Source: Rhizobium sp. CCGE 510
Lineage (GTDB): Bacteria > Pseudomonadota > Alphaproteobacteria > Rhizobiales > Rhizobiaceae
DNA length: 64,000 nucleotides
NCBI RefSeq assembly: GCF_000292525.1
Contig: NZ_AEYF01000048.1
Span: forward strand, 329,476-393,475
Reading direction: 5' to 3'
Shown here: piece by piece, positions 44,958 through 54,600 of the stretch
How positions within the stretch are numbered: the stretch's first letter is position 1
Layout: every line of letters begins with the position of its first letter
Translations under genes and position numbers: made by a program
The notes under the pieces: generated by a model
Database searches by the model: none
Told to the model about the DNA's origin: nothing
The model's input: only the letters and a program-made list of their open reading frames with translations

Positions 44958-46436
44958 CTATATCACCTTGAACGCTGCCCTCCTGGCTATCCGTTTCTTT
45001 GAGGCACCCACAATTATGGCGGCATCGGCGGCGCTGAGATCGGGATGGGCCGCCTTCAGCGCGTCCGCCCACGCCCCCTTGCTCTGCCCCGGCAGCTGCG
45101 GTGTCTGCCTAGCGATTTCGTCCAGCCTCGCCTGGTCGTGAGCCGACACCGTCTGGAACGCCGTCCTCACGGCGATATCGCGCCTTACGGCACCCACGAT
45201 TATGGCGGCATCGGCAGCGCTGAGATCGGGATGGGCCGCCTTCAGCGCGTCCGCCCACGCCCCCTTGCTCTGCCCCGGCAGCTGCGGTATCGCCGCCTTG
45301 ATCTCGTCCAGCCTCGCCTGATCCTGGGCCGACACCGTCTGGAACGCCGCTCGATCGACGAGATCGCCCGTTGAGGCCCCCACGATTATGCTGGCATTCG
45401 CGGCGCTGAGATCAGGCGCCAACGCCAGCGGCCTTTGAGCATATAACCTCTGCTTGCGGCTGGGCCTGGGATCTGCCTGCTTCTCAGTAGTCCGCCTCTT
45501 GCGCCCGCCACCGGTCGGATCGCCGGGCTCCGCGGGCACCTCGGACTTGGCCGAATGCTCCTCTCTTTCACCTGTCACCTCGGTCGGCCTGGCAACCGCC
45601 GAAGCTTCAAAATTATAAAACTTTTGCTTGCGGCTGGGCCTGGGATCTGCGCCCTTCTCAGTAGTCTGCCTCTTGCGACCGCCACCGGTCGGATCGCTGG
45701 GCTCCGCGGGCACCTCGGACATGGCCGAATGCTCCTCTCTTTCACCCGGCATCTCGGTCGGCCTGGCAACCGCCGAGGCTTCTAAATTCCCAAGGCCATG
45801 CAGCCCCCTGCGCTGAGGGCCAGTCTCCAGCGGCTGGCCCTCGACGAGGTGAATAATGCGATCGGCATTATTGTATTCATCTGTTGTCCTCGTGAGGTTG
45901 AACGCGGTCTCTGCCGGGACGACCGGAACTCTCATCAGTTCCGTCATGTCAGCCATCATTTGCGGGGTTAGTTGTTCAGGGCCTTGAAGCTCGGTCGGCG
46001 GGCTTGGCTGCTCGACGCTTATCGCAGCCCAAGAGGCCGTTTCAGAAGGCTCCAGCCAGAAGTCCTGCGAATTGAAGCTGCCGGCTGACAGCGGACCGGC
46101 TTGATCCGCCGCCTGCCAAAGCTCCTCTTGATCGGCAGACGCCACTAAAGGCTGCGTGCTTTGATCCGTTGGCTGCCGAGGGCTGGCTCCGGCCGCTGTC
46201 GCGCTCGCGAGGTTGAACGCGGTCTCTGCCGGGGCGACGGCTACTCGGGTAAGCCCCGTTAGCCTTTCCACGTAACGCAACATCGGATTCTCTTGCCAGA
46301 TGTCGTCCGAATTGAAGTTGTCGGCCACGTGATCGACACGCGCCACTGAAGACTGCGCTCTTTGATCCGCTGGGTGCCGGCCCTCCTTCGCGCGCGAAGT
46401 GCCCTGCCCTTTAGTCCGAGGGTCCCTGTCAACCAT
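44958..46436 (-). CDS. Repeat-built protein with NLS-like clusters, effector candidate
   Basis: ATG 46436 or GTG 46442 gives 492-494 residues with no membrane helix. Three repeat systems follow in order. First are two FNSxDxW...VxVxPAETAFNL units (about residues 43-78 and 122-183). Next are two 58-residue units (222-337; DNA period 174) with GGGRKRQTTEK and PRPSRKQK, which form bipartite NLS-like clusters. Last are two and a half 62-residue units (344-494; DNA period exactly 186) with PDLSAADAAIIVGA, VSAHDQARLDEI and PQLPGQSKGAWADALKAAH. The design resembles effectors aimed at eukaryotic cells. I match it to no named family. It sits between the two T6SS blocks, so export by T6SS or T3SS are both possible. 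A GTCAGC/GCTGAC palindrome upstream recalls a tts box only loosely. Confidence 0.75.
   Translation of the reverse strand: MVDRDPRTKGQGTSRAKEGRHPADQRAQSSVARVDHVADNFNSDDIWQENPMLRYVERLTGLTRVAVAPAETAFNLASATAAGASPRQPTDQSTQPLVASADQEELWQAADQAGPLSAGSFNSQDFWLEPSETASWAAISVEQPSPPTELQGPEQLTPQMMADMTELMRVPVVPAETAFNLTRTTDEYNNADRIIHLVEGQPLETGPQRRGLHGLGNLEASAVARPTEMPGEREEHSAMSEVPAEPSDPTGGGRKRQTTEKGADPRPSRKQKFYNFEASAVARPTEVTGEREEHSAKSEVPAEPGDPTGGGRKRRTTEKQADPRPSRKQRLYAQRPLALAPDLSAANASIIVGASTGDLVDRAAFQTVSAQDQARLDEIKAAIPQLPGQSKGAWADALKAAHPDLSAADAAIIVGAVRRDIAVRTAFQTVSAHDQARLDEIARQTPQLPGQSKGAWADALKAAHPDLSAADAAIIVGASKKRIARRAAFKVI
45003..45420. repeat. 186-bp tandem repeat within the repeat-protein gene
   Basis: Units begin at 45003, 45189 and 45375 (last partial), each starting GGCNCCCACNATTATG. 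The near-identity of the first two at DNA level indicates recent duplication or gene conversion. Confidence 0.85.
45451..45798. repeat. 174-bp tandem repeat within the repeat-protein gene
   Basis: Units begin at 45451 and 45625 with TGCTTGCGGCTGGGCCTGGG and code for the basic 58-residue block. Divergence is slightly higher than in the 186-bp units. Confidence 0.82.
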
Positions 46437-46474
46437 GCTCACCCCCCTGGGATATGGCCTTCAGGAAACAAGGG

Positions 46475-46501
46475 GTCAGCTGTCGAGCACCGACTGCTGA
46501 C
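46475..46501 (-). promoter_or_regulatory. Palindrome upstream of the repeat-protein gene
   Basis: GTCAGC and GCTGAC are separated by 15 bases, 39 bases before the ATG. On the coding strand it reads GTCAGCAGTCGGTGCTCGAC, which has the GTCAGC and a central TCG of a tts box but differs elsewhere. Control by TtsI is a weak possibility. Confidence 0.35.
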
Positions 46502-47224
46502 GGAAGGTCAGAATTTATCAGGGGCTCAAGCGACTTAACCAGATCGCAAGGGACGCGACTGCAACCATCGACCGCTCCAGGTTGCCGAGCCTCGTTCGGA
46601 CGCCGCTCAATCACCGTGGGTCCCGTTTTCTGCTGTTGTGGCATGGGGCGGCTCTGCGGAATCGAGCTCAGGTGACGGGAGGCCGGCAGATCCCGAAGAC
46701 ATGGCCAGGCCGTTGATAGCTGGTGGCGTGAACGCATCATTGCAGCAGAACCTCGAAAACCACGGAGAAGAGCCCGCGATTCAAACTAGCGCAGTCCCGG
46801 TATTGGATTGCATGCACAGGTGATATGCTCGCATCCAGTTAGTGAGCGGCTATGGCGCAGCTCCTGCGTGAACCCGTAACGACAGCGGCGATCCTTCGAG
46901 AGATGCAGCGACGACCCGTTCTCCAGACCGGAGGTCCGTGCTTGATGTGGCGATCGGCACGGATTGCTATCAACGCTGACGGCCGCCGGTGCCGCGCAAG
47001 CCAGTTACGACGCGAACATCGACATAATCTCTTCTATGGTGGGATTGATTGGCCCACCGATACCAGGGTAGTGGCAACTGTCGCCAATTGCGGCGCCAGT
47101 GAGGTCGGCCCTTCGTCTTCGAACTCTTTGCTGGCTTCCGCTAAACAACGCGGCCTTATCACAAAAGACTGGGAGATTTAACGATAATCCCGGCATCCGG
47201 ACTTCTGCGCATTGCCGGCCGGTA
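46502..47224. other. No confident gene
   Basis: A minus-strand frame (46429-46644, from MPQQQKTGPTVIERRPNEA) overlaps the repeat-protein start and has fair composition, but it lacks a ribosome-binding site. A plus-strand frame at 46852-47181 has no family pattern. I list neither as a gene. Confidence 0.4.
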
Positions 47225-47711
47225 ATAGCGCGAAAGACTTGCAGCAATCGCAGCGCCGGCGGCACACGTGACCAGTATCCGCACTGCCTGGCTCGTAACA
47301 ATGCGCTGTGACCAGCGGAAGCCGATCTCGTGGAAAGACAAGGCATGCTGCGGGCTGATATGATGAAAGACACCGGCAATGGTGCGGCGGACCCGGGGCT
47401 TGAAACCTCCCACCGAGTTGACGTGGGCGGCGTCTCGAACGAATTCGCGGCTCGAATGCTTTACGTTCTCATGCGTAGCGAAGCTCTTGCCAATCGCCAT
47501 GAACGCCTCACCGCCCATCAAGCAGGCATGCGGTTCGATCCCTTTTCGCCGTCGCGCGCCCTGCACGTATCGAAAGGCCCTTTCGGCCCCGTCCAGGCGG
47601 TAGACCGTCCGGACTCTTTCTCGGTCGCTCACCGAGATGAAAACGGTCGATCTCCACCGTGCCATCGAGCATGTGCTCGCGCGCCAACATGAGGCGCAGC
47701 GCATATCCCAT
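47225..47711 (-). pseudogene. IS1595 (ISXO2-like) transposase remnant
   Basis: MLDGTVEIDRFHLGERPRKS matches the first catalytic region of ISXO2-like transposases. In another frame, GKSFATHENVKHSSREFVRD, then FHHISPQHALSFHEIGFRW match the C-terminal DDE part with its HVN and FRW text. At least two frameshifts separate them. The element ends are not seen. Confidence 0.7.
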
Positions 47712-48372
47712 TCGCTAGCTATTGGGCATCACCAAATGTGCAAATGCCTATCTTCGCCGCATGAATGATCCATGCCGCCAGGGCTGCTATCCCGCACCTG
47801 GCGCGAACCGGGACTGCAACCGGTTCGTGGATCGTGTCCAGGAGGTGGTTGTCTAATCGCTAAACTAGTCGTCAAGGTGCTTTAGGGGCGGCGGCGCGTG
47901 AAGACGATGTTGGCGGCGGCACATGCCTTCGGCGTATTCAGGAACATTTTCGACGAGGCAACGCGCATCACGTGTCACCTTGCCTGTTGCGCTGCACTTT
48001 TGGCCCCGTACTTGCGGCGCCGGCTCTCAAGGCTTCCGGGCGATCATTTGCAAGATTCATCCCGTACGAGCGACAGGACAGGCCGAATTGGCACGTAGTA
48101 GGTAAGTGTGAACATGAACGACCAATAAGGCTCTGACGGCAACGGGCTACTGAGCGACAGTCTAGATGAGATCCCTTGCTTGTCGCGCTGCAAGGGGGCT
48201 CATGACCAATCCTGATGAGCTTCGGCACTTGCATATCTGAGCTGTCTCGACACGCGATGCTCTTCTACCAGCGCATTGTTGGATATCAGATGTGCATGCA
48301 AGGGGGCAGTGAAGCTCTGCTACTTTTTACGGAGAAAGCCGTTCTGTCAGGTGGACGCGAGGCGAGTCTTGA
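47712..48372. other. T6SS intergenic region, no gene seen
   Basis: This holds the promoter of the tssK operon and the second copy of the dispersed motif (GCGACAGTCTAGATGAGATC near 48153). I recognise no gene. Confidence 0.5.
48153..48172. repeat. Dispersed motif, copy 2
   Basis: GCGACAGTCTAGATGAGATC, followed by CCTTGCTTGTCGCGC. It shares the CTTGxTTGTCGC tail with copy 3, which suggests a common element end. Confidence 0.4.
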
Positions 48373-49728
48373 ATGTCGTGGAATAATAGGGTCGTCTGGT
48401 CGGAGGGCTTATTCCTCCGCCCGCAGCATTTTCAGCAGGCCGATCGTCACGTCGAACAGCTGGTGCGTAGCAGGACGGCGGTTTTGCATGGGTACGGGTG
48501 GGGTATCAGCGAGCTGCGGCTCAATCGAGAGCTACTTGGTCTCGGCAAGATCGCCATCGAAGCGGCTCGCGGCGTCTTGGAGGACGGCATGCCCTTCAGT
48601 ATTCCTGACGAAGCCAACCAGCCAACTCCCTACGACGTTCCGCGGGATTTTCGAGATTCGCTTATTCACTTGGCGGTACCGTTTTATCAACCCGGCGCTC
48701 TTGAAACCGACGCGCAAGCGGGAATTGACGTACCTATCCGCTTCGCAGTCTCCACTGAGGATGTTGTCGACACCAACGCTGGCGAGCGGGGCAGCGCCTC
48801 CATCGACGTAGCGCGGCTGGATTTTCGACTGCTGCCGGACGCGGCAGACCGGTCTGGCTACACTTGCATCCCAATCGCCCGTATCATAGAGGTCCGGGCC
48901 GACCGACAGATCATTCTGGACGAGACGCACGTGCCGCCAACCCCCGACTGCGCCAGCTCCCGGGTCCTCTCGAACTACATCACTGAGATCACCGGCCTGC
49001 TTCACCATCGTGGTGAAGCTCTGGCTACGCGGGTCTCCCAGTCGGGCACGAACCGGGTTGCAGAGCTCGCGGACTTCCTTCTGCTGCAGGCGATCAATCG
49101 GTACGAGCCCTACTTCTGCCACCTGTCCAAGGCCGCCGTTGTAAATCCGGAATCGCTGTATGTTCTCATGCTCCAGCTGGCGGGTGAACTAGCCACGTTC
49201 GCCCGCCTCGATAAACGTGCCCCGACCCTTGGTGTTTACAAGCACGACTCTCTCGCGGAGGCGTTTTTGCCAGTGATCCAGTCGATCCGGGCTTCGCTGG
49301 GTGCAGTGATTGAGCAGACTGCGGTCTCCGTACCGCTGCAGCGGCAAAAATACGGTATCCATGTGGCTGAGGTGGCCGACCGCTCTCTCTTTACGACCTC
49401 GAGCTTCGTGCTGGCTGCTCGGGCTGATATTGAGGTCGAGCGCCTCCGGCGCGAGTTCCCGTCTCAGATTAAGATCGGCCCGGCGGAGAAAATCACGGAA
49501 CTCGTCAATGTCGCACTGCCCGGCATTATCATCAATCCCCTACCGGTCGCGCCGCGCCAGATCCCGTTCCATGTTGGATTCAGCTATTTCGAGATCGATC
49601 AAAATAGCCGCTTCTGGAAGGATATGCCCCAATCCGCCGGCTTGGCGCTGCACGTTGCTGGCGACTTCCCAAATCTCGAAATGGCTCTTTGGGCCATCCG
49701 AGCCGGACAGAACCCAAATTTGAGTTAG
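48373..49728 (+). CDS. tssK: T6SS baseplate-membrane adaptor TssK (ImpJ)
   Basis: This 451-residue protein begins MSWNNRVVWSEGLFLRPQHF, the family signature, and continues with QQADRHVEQLVRSRTAVL, RSGYTCIPIARIIEVRADRQ-like text, HRGEALATRVSQSGTNRVAE and LQAINRYEPYFCHLSKAAVV, then ALPGIIINPLPVAPRQIPFH and VGFSYFEIDQNSRFWKDMPQ. TssK trimers link the baseplate to the TssLM membrane complex. It opens the plus-strand operon. The start ATG 48373 has GAGGCGAG a few bases upstream. Confidence 0.96.
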   Translation: MSWNNRVVWSEGLFLRPQHFQQADRHVEQLVRSRTAVLHGYGWGISELRLNRELLGLGKIAIEAARGVLEDGMPFSIPDEANQPTPYDVPRDFRDSLIHLAVPFYQPGALETDAQAGIDVPIRFAVSTEDVVDTNAGERGSASIDVARLDFRLLPDAADRSGYTCIPIARIIEVRADRQIILDETHVPPTPDCASSRVLSNYITEITGLLHHRGEALATRVSQSGTNRVAELADFLLLQAINRYEPYFCHLSKAAVVNPESLYVLMLQLAGELATFARLDKRAPTLGVYKHDSLAEAFLPVIQSIRASLGAVIEQTAVSVPLQRQKYGIHVAEVADRSLFTTSSFVLAARADIEVERLRREFPSQIKIGPAEKITELVNVALPGIIINPLPVAPRQIPFHVGFSYFEIDQNSRFWKDMPQSAGLALHVAGDFPNLEMALWAIRAGQNPNLS

Positions 49729-49735
49729 CCCACCA

Positions 49736-50392
49736 ATGCCCCTCACGCTACGTGTACACAGCAATAGATGCAGTTTTCCGGAATATCTCGTGCCGGGCGA
49801 CGCGGCTGGTGGGCTGACTACCAGCCGAGCAGGCAACAGCCTCGTTCTGCCGGATGATCAGCAGATGGTCTCGAAATACCACTGCTCAATCGAATGCATG
49901 GCACGGCGATACGGACTGATCGACCGAGGCCGCGGCAACACATGTCTGAGTGACGAGGCTGTGCGGCTTCCGTCAGAGGCGCCGGTCGCCCGGAAAACCA
50001 GCGATGTTATTCAGATCGGCGCCTATAGGATCGATGTCGTCGCGGTGTTCCTCCGCGGAGACCTGGCCGTTGAGCAAGCCTTCGTCGACCGTGGGACGCA
50101 TGACGTGTTATTGGCGGCTGTACAGAAGGCTCCGTCCAGCGTCCGTGCACGCTTGTCCCTAGCAGGGATCGAGAAGGCGATGGGGCGGACCCGTTCCCTC
50201 TTGCACCGCAACCATAAGGCGCAAAACCGGAGTGCGTACGTGCGTGTCTTCAATGACGTCGTATCGAACATCGAAACGGATTTGCTCCGGAGCTTCGGCG
50301 CCGACTTCGCGCGCCCAGTGCGAGAGCGTCGCCGACCCGCCCGCCGATCCCACGATGAGAGCGTCCGCTCCGAAGGGAAGTGGGCGGGTTGA
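49736..50392 (+). CDS. tagH: FHA-domain T6SS protein (TagH/ImpI, shortened)
   Basis: This 218-residue protein has an N-terminal FHA domain: VPGDAAGGLTTSRAGNSLVL, then PDDQQMVSKYHCSIECMARR with the Ser-x-x-His phosphothreonine-binding pair, and YGLIDRGRGNTCLSD. Its C-terminal part (IEKAMGRTRSLLHRNHKAQN, VRVFNDVVSNIETDLLRSFG) resembles the start of the ImpI C-terminal domain but is much shorter than the usual 400-residue protein. FHA proteins pass PpkA kinase signals to the T6SS. No kinase is in the window. Its stop overlaps the tssL start (TGATG). Confidence 0.85.
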   Translation: MPLTLRVHSNRCSFPEYLVPGDAAGGLTTSRAGNSLVLPDDQQMVSKYHCSIECMARRYGLIDRGRGNTCLSDEAVRLPSEAPVARKTSDVIQIGAYRIDVVAVFLRGDLAVEQAFVDRGTHDVLLAAVQKAPSSVRARLSLAGIEKAMGRTRSLLHRNHKAQNRSAYVRVFNDVVSNIETDLLRSFGADFARPVRERRRPARRSHDESVRSEGKWAG

Positions 50393-51681
50393 TGATGGTG
50401 ATTGAGGAAACGATGCCAAAATCCCAGCCACTCGTCCTCCTCCACGCCGAGGAGCAGTTGGCTGTCCCTTCGCCGTCATCGCCAGTGCCGGACGAACTTA
50501 CCTGGGAGATGCTTGCGCTCGACCGACTTAATCCACTGGTCGCCGCCGCGGCGGCGCTGCTGGGTCTCAGCGCTCAGCTCAAGAGCAGTGCTAGCCATAT
50601 CGACGTTGAAGCACTGCGCCTTAGAGTGCTGCAGGAGATCGATGCTTTTGAGCGTCGGATCACGCCGCTCGGATTGCCATCGCGAGCGATCAAGGTCTGC
50701 AAATACGCCCTCTGCGCGACCATCGATGACATCGTTCTGAACACAGCCTGGGGCAGCAACAGCGTCTGGACGACGCGCAGCTTGGTGGGATCGCTGTTCA
50801 GTGATACCTGGGGCGGCGAGCGTTTCTTCGATCTGCTGACGCAATTGAAAAATGAACCGGCCATCAATATAGAACTGCTGGAGCTGCTCTACTACTGCAT
50901 GAGGTTGGGCTTCGAAGGCCGCTACCGCGTCACTGCGGGAGGAGCCGCAGAGCTCAGTGTGCTGTGCGAAGACGTCTACCGCCTGATCCGAGCAGCCCGT
51001 GGTGACTTCGAGCGCGAACTATCCCCGCACTGGCGGAGGAACTCTAATAATCCGAAGCCACGCCGCACAATCGTTCCAATCTGGGCTGTCGTAGCGTTTG
51101 GGGCAGGGTTACTCCTCTCGATCTATACCGGACTTCTGCATGCATTAAATGCCCGCGCCGATGCTGTCTTCAACGATCTCGCGACATTGCCGCCGAACGG
51201 CGCTGTCAGATCGGTGAAAATCGTATTGCCGCCAAAGGTTGTGATGAGCAGCGGCCGACTGCGTAACTTCCTCGAGCCCGAAATCCGCGAAGGGCTTGTC
51301 ACTGTGTCCGAGGACCCACAGCAGATCGTCGTTACCATTCGCGCCTCCGGGATGTTCGATTCTGCTAGTCCGGAAGTGAAGAAAATGTTCCTGCCGCTTC
51401 TTTTACGAATTGGTCGTTCTCTGAACGATGAGTCGGGAGCAATCCTCCTGACCGGGCACACCGACGCCATGCCGGTGCAATCGCTCGCCTTCCCTTCAAA
51501 CGATTCCCTTTCGCTCGCGCGTGCGAGGACAGCTGCCGAGATTATCAAATCCATCATGGATGACCCAGGCCGCGTGCGAGAAGAGGGCAGAGGGAGCGGT
51601 GAACCGGTCGCTTCGAACCATACGCCCGAGGGCCGCGCGCGGAACCGTCGGATTGAAATCATCATCACAAAGACACGATGA
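50392..51681 (+). CDS. tssL: T6SS inner-membrane protein TssL with OmpA-like domain
   Basis: ATG 50392 gives about 429 residues. The cytoplasmic hook domain (NPLVAAAAALLGLSAQLKSS, ALCATIDDIVLNTAWGSNSV, LLYYCMRLGFEGRYRV) is followed by one membrane helix (IVPIWAVVAFGAGLLLSIYT, about residues 226-246) and a periplasmic OmpA/MotB peptidoglycan-binding domain (AILLTGHTDAMPVQSLAFPS, NDSLSLARARTAAEIIKSIM, NHTPEGRARNRRIEIIITK). This is the long TssL form that can anchor to the cell wall by itself, which fits the absence of a separate TagL and TssJ. It is coupled to the FHA gene. Confidence 0.95.
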   Translation: MMVIEETMPKSQPLVLLHAEEQLAVPSPSSPVPDELTWEMLALDRLNPLVAAAAALLGLSAQLKSSASHIDVEALRLRVLQEIDAFERRITPLGLPSRAIKVCKYALCATIDDIVLNTAWGSNSVWTTRSLVGSLFSDTWGGERFFDLLTQLKNEPAINIELLELLYYCMRLGFEGRYRVTAGGAAELSVLCEDVYRLIRAARGDFERELSPHWRRNSNNPKPRRTIVPIWAVVAFGAGLLLSIYTGLLHALNARADAVFNDLATLPPNGAVRSVKIVLPPKVVMSSGRLRNFLEPEIREGLVTVSEDPQQIVVTIRASGMFDSASPEVKKMFLPLLLRIGRSLNDESGAILLTGHTDAMPVQSLAFPSNDSLSLARARTAAEIIKSIMDDPGRVREEGRGSGEPVASNHTPEGRARNRRIEIIITKTR

Positions 51682-51690
51682 AGGCAGGCC

Positions 51691-54600
51691 ATGCAGTCAA
51701 TCAAAAAAGCGCTTAGGTGGCAATGGCTCCGTGTCGGCGGGGCAGGGATCGTGTGTGCCTTAATCTTCACGCTCGGACCAAACATCTCGGTCGGAGGATT
51801 TGCGCCGCTTGACAGCCTTCGCAGCCAGATCGCGGCATCGATGCTGATTCCGGTCGGATACACCGTGATCTACTTGATCCAGTCCCAGCTTTACAAGGTT
51901 CAGGCCTATTTTGAAGACCTCGTCCAATCACGAGTGTCGGGAGCCCTGGACGAGGTTGGGGCCGAGCAGAAGAAGGGAGACCCAAGGCCTTCCGACCGAA
52001 GTGTGGGCCAAGCCAGCACGCTTGCTGAAAGAGAGCTTGAGGCGATTCGTCATCGTTTCCGCGAGGCCCTTACCACACTCAAGGGGCGCCGCTACGCAGG
52101 AGGTATCAGCAGGCGGTGGCTCTATCAGCGGCCATGGTATGTGATGATCGGTCCGCCCGACTCGGGGAAGACCACAGCAATAGTCAATTCCGGGCTCAGC
52201 TTTCCGCTGGCGGCAAGGTCCGGTCTGAGAGCCGCCGGTGGGGTCGCGGGTACGGAAAACTGCGACTGGTGGATCACCGATGACGCGGTGTTCGTCGACA
52301 CTGCTGGGCGCTACACGATACAGGAGGGTGATGCAGACCGGGACAAAGCGGTTTGGCGTGGCTTGCTTCGTATGCTCAGACGCTCCCGGCCACGGCAGCC
52401 GCTGAACGGGGTCTTAGTCACGATCGGCATCAGCGAGCTGAACTCGACATCCGAGGAAGTGCTGGCCGATCGCGCGCGCTGTATCCGTGAGCGGCTCCTC
52501 GAAGTTTACAGGGAGCTTCGCCTGCAACTGCCGATTTATGTGCTTTTCACTAAGAGCGATCTGCTGGCGGGATTTGTTGAATTCTTCGACGATCTGGGTC
52601 GCGAGGGGCGGGAGGCGGTGTGGGGGTTCACCTTTGCGCAAGAGGCTTCGGAGGACGAAGGCGATCCGATGGCGTTTGCCGCAGCATACGATGCGCTGGT
52701 TGGCCGCCTAAACGAAAGGCTGCTTGAACGAATGCAGTATGAAAGCAACCTCCAGCGTCGCGCGCTCATGTTCGGCTTCCCACAGCAGGTCGCTAGCCTC
52801 AAGCACCTGACGCAACAGTTCTTGAAGGAAGCCTTTGGCGGGAATTCGTTCCAGGAACCGCTTATGCTCCGCGGCGTCTACTTCTTAAGCGGCACGCAAA
52901 TTGGCATGCCCTTCGATCGAGTTGCGAACGCCAGATCCCAGACCTTCGAGATCGCTCAGCCGCCCTGTACAGCGCTTCGTGGCCCGGGCCGTGGTTATTT
53001 CATCAGCCGGCTGCTGCGCGAAGTCGTTTTCGCCGAAGCTGGGCTCGCCGATGCCAATCACCGCTTCGATCGGCGCCAGCGGCGGATCCGGTATGGCGCC
53101 TACACGATGATAGCGGCGGTCATCGTTACCGCCGGCGTCTTGTGGACGTTCAGCTATATTCGGAATGTTGAGCGGATCGAGAGCGTTCGCCTAATGGCTG
53201 GCAGCTATGCCAGAGGGGCCGAAAAGCTGAAGCTCGACCGGGTTGAGAGTGGCGATCTTCGACCCATCCTGCCACTGCTTCAGCAGCTGCGTGATGCCAA
53301 CGGCGACAGCGCGGGCGGCCGCCTATCAAGTTCGGGTCTCGACCAGAGAAAGAAAATCAAGGTTCAGACGCTCGCGGCGTACCGCCGCGCCGTGAACACC
53401 GTCCTGCTGCCGCGGCTGATGTTCCGGTTGGAAACCTTATTGGTCGAGCGGCACGACGATGATCAGTTCGTCTACCAGGCGTTAAAGGTTTACCTGATGC
53501 TGGGTCAGCAGGGTCCGCTCCAGCGCGCGGTCGTCAAGAACTGGATGGCTGCCGACTGGCGAGTGATGTTTCCGGCCGAAGCCGATGCCGGCCTGCGCAG
53601 CGCGCTCGCTGATCACTTGGATGCGCTCATGGAAGGGCCGCTGCCCCATAGTGAGCTTAATGGCGAACTGATCGAGAGGACCCGCGCGAAGCTCCAGACC
53701 GTCTCAATGGCGCGCCGCGTCCTCGACATCATCGCGACCAGTCCCGAAGCCTCGCGGGCGCCAACCTGGCGTCTGGCCGACCATGCCGGGCCGCTGGCGC
53801 AGGGCGTCCTGGCTCGCAAATCAGGACAGCCGCTCAGCGAGGGGGTTCCTGGCATCTACACGAGGGCGGGGTTTTACGGAACCTTCCTGCGATTGCTGCC
53901 GCAGGTGGCTGACGCTGTCGCTGCAGAAGGCTGGGTTCTCGACGCACAGGTAGTCGCGCCGATCGCAGCCGGTGATGTGAGCCAGAAGCTGCGGCGTTCG
54001 GCGGCGGATCTCTACGCTCAGGAGTTCGCGTTGCGCTGGGACCAGCTCATTGGCGATATGTCTATCCGCCCGTTTGGGGGCATCGATGACGCGCTGCGCA
54101 CCTTGAACACGCTGTCCGCGCCGACGTCACCAATGCGCCTGTTCCTTTTCGCGGCGGCGCAGGAGCTAAAGCTCAAGCTCAAGCAACCACCGGCTCCCGA
54201 GAACGGCTTGACGAAAGGTGACAGTGTCCCCCAGGGCGAGGTGTTGCCAAGCGAGCTCGAGGCACTGTTCCGCTCTCAACCGGCCGCGGACACGCCTGAA
54301 GCTCACGTCCAGCTCTATATGGGCGATCATTTCCAGTGGCTGCACCAGTTGGTCGAAGTGCCGTCGAACAGCCAAGCGGGCGCGCAGGCGCCGATCGACA
54401 GTGCTCTCCGGGATCTGGGCGAACTGTATCGCTCCCTCAGCCAGGCGCAGGGGCTGGCGGGTTCGAACATCTTGGAACACAACGGGCAGGCGGGCGTCGC
54501 CATCCACCAGATCGAGGCGGGGGCGGCCGATCTGCCCGAACCCATCCGGCAATGGATTCTCGGCCTCAGCCGCCACAGCTCGGACCTAACCGTCAGCGGC

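Noticed and set aside
46429..46644. Minus-strand frame overlapping the repeat-protein start, possibly a chaperone
   Set aside because: No ribosome-binding site at MPQQQ and no known pattern. The overlap could be coupling, but support is too thin.
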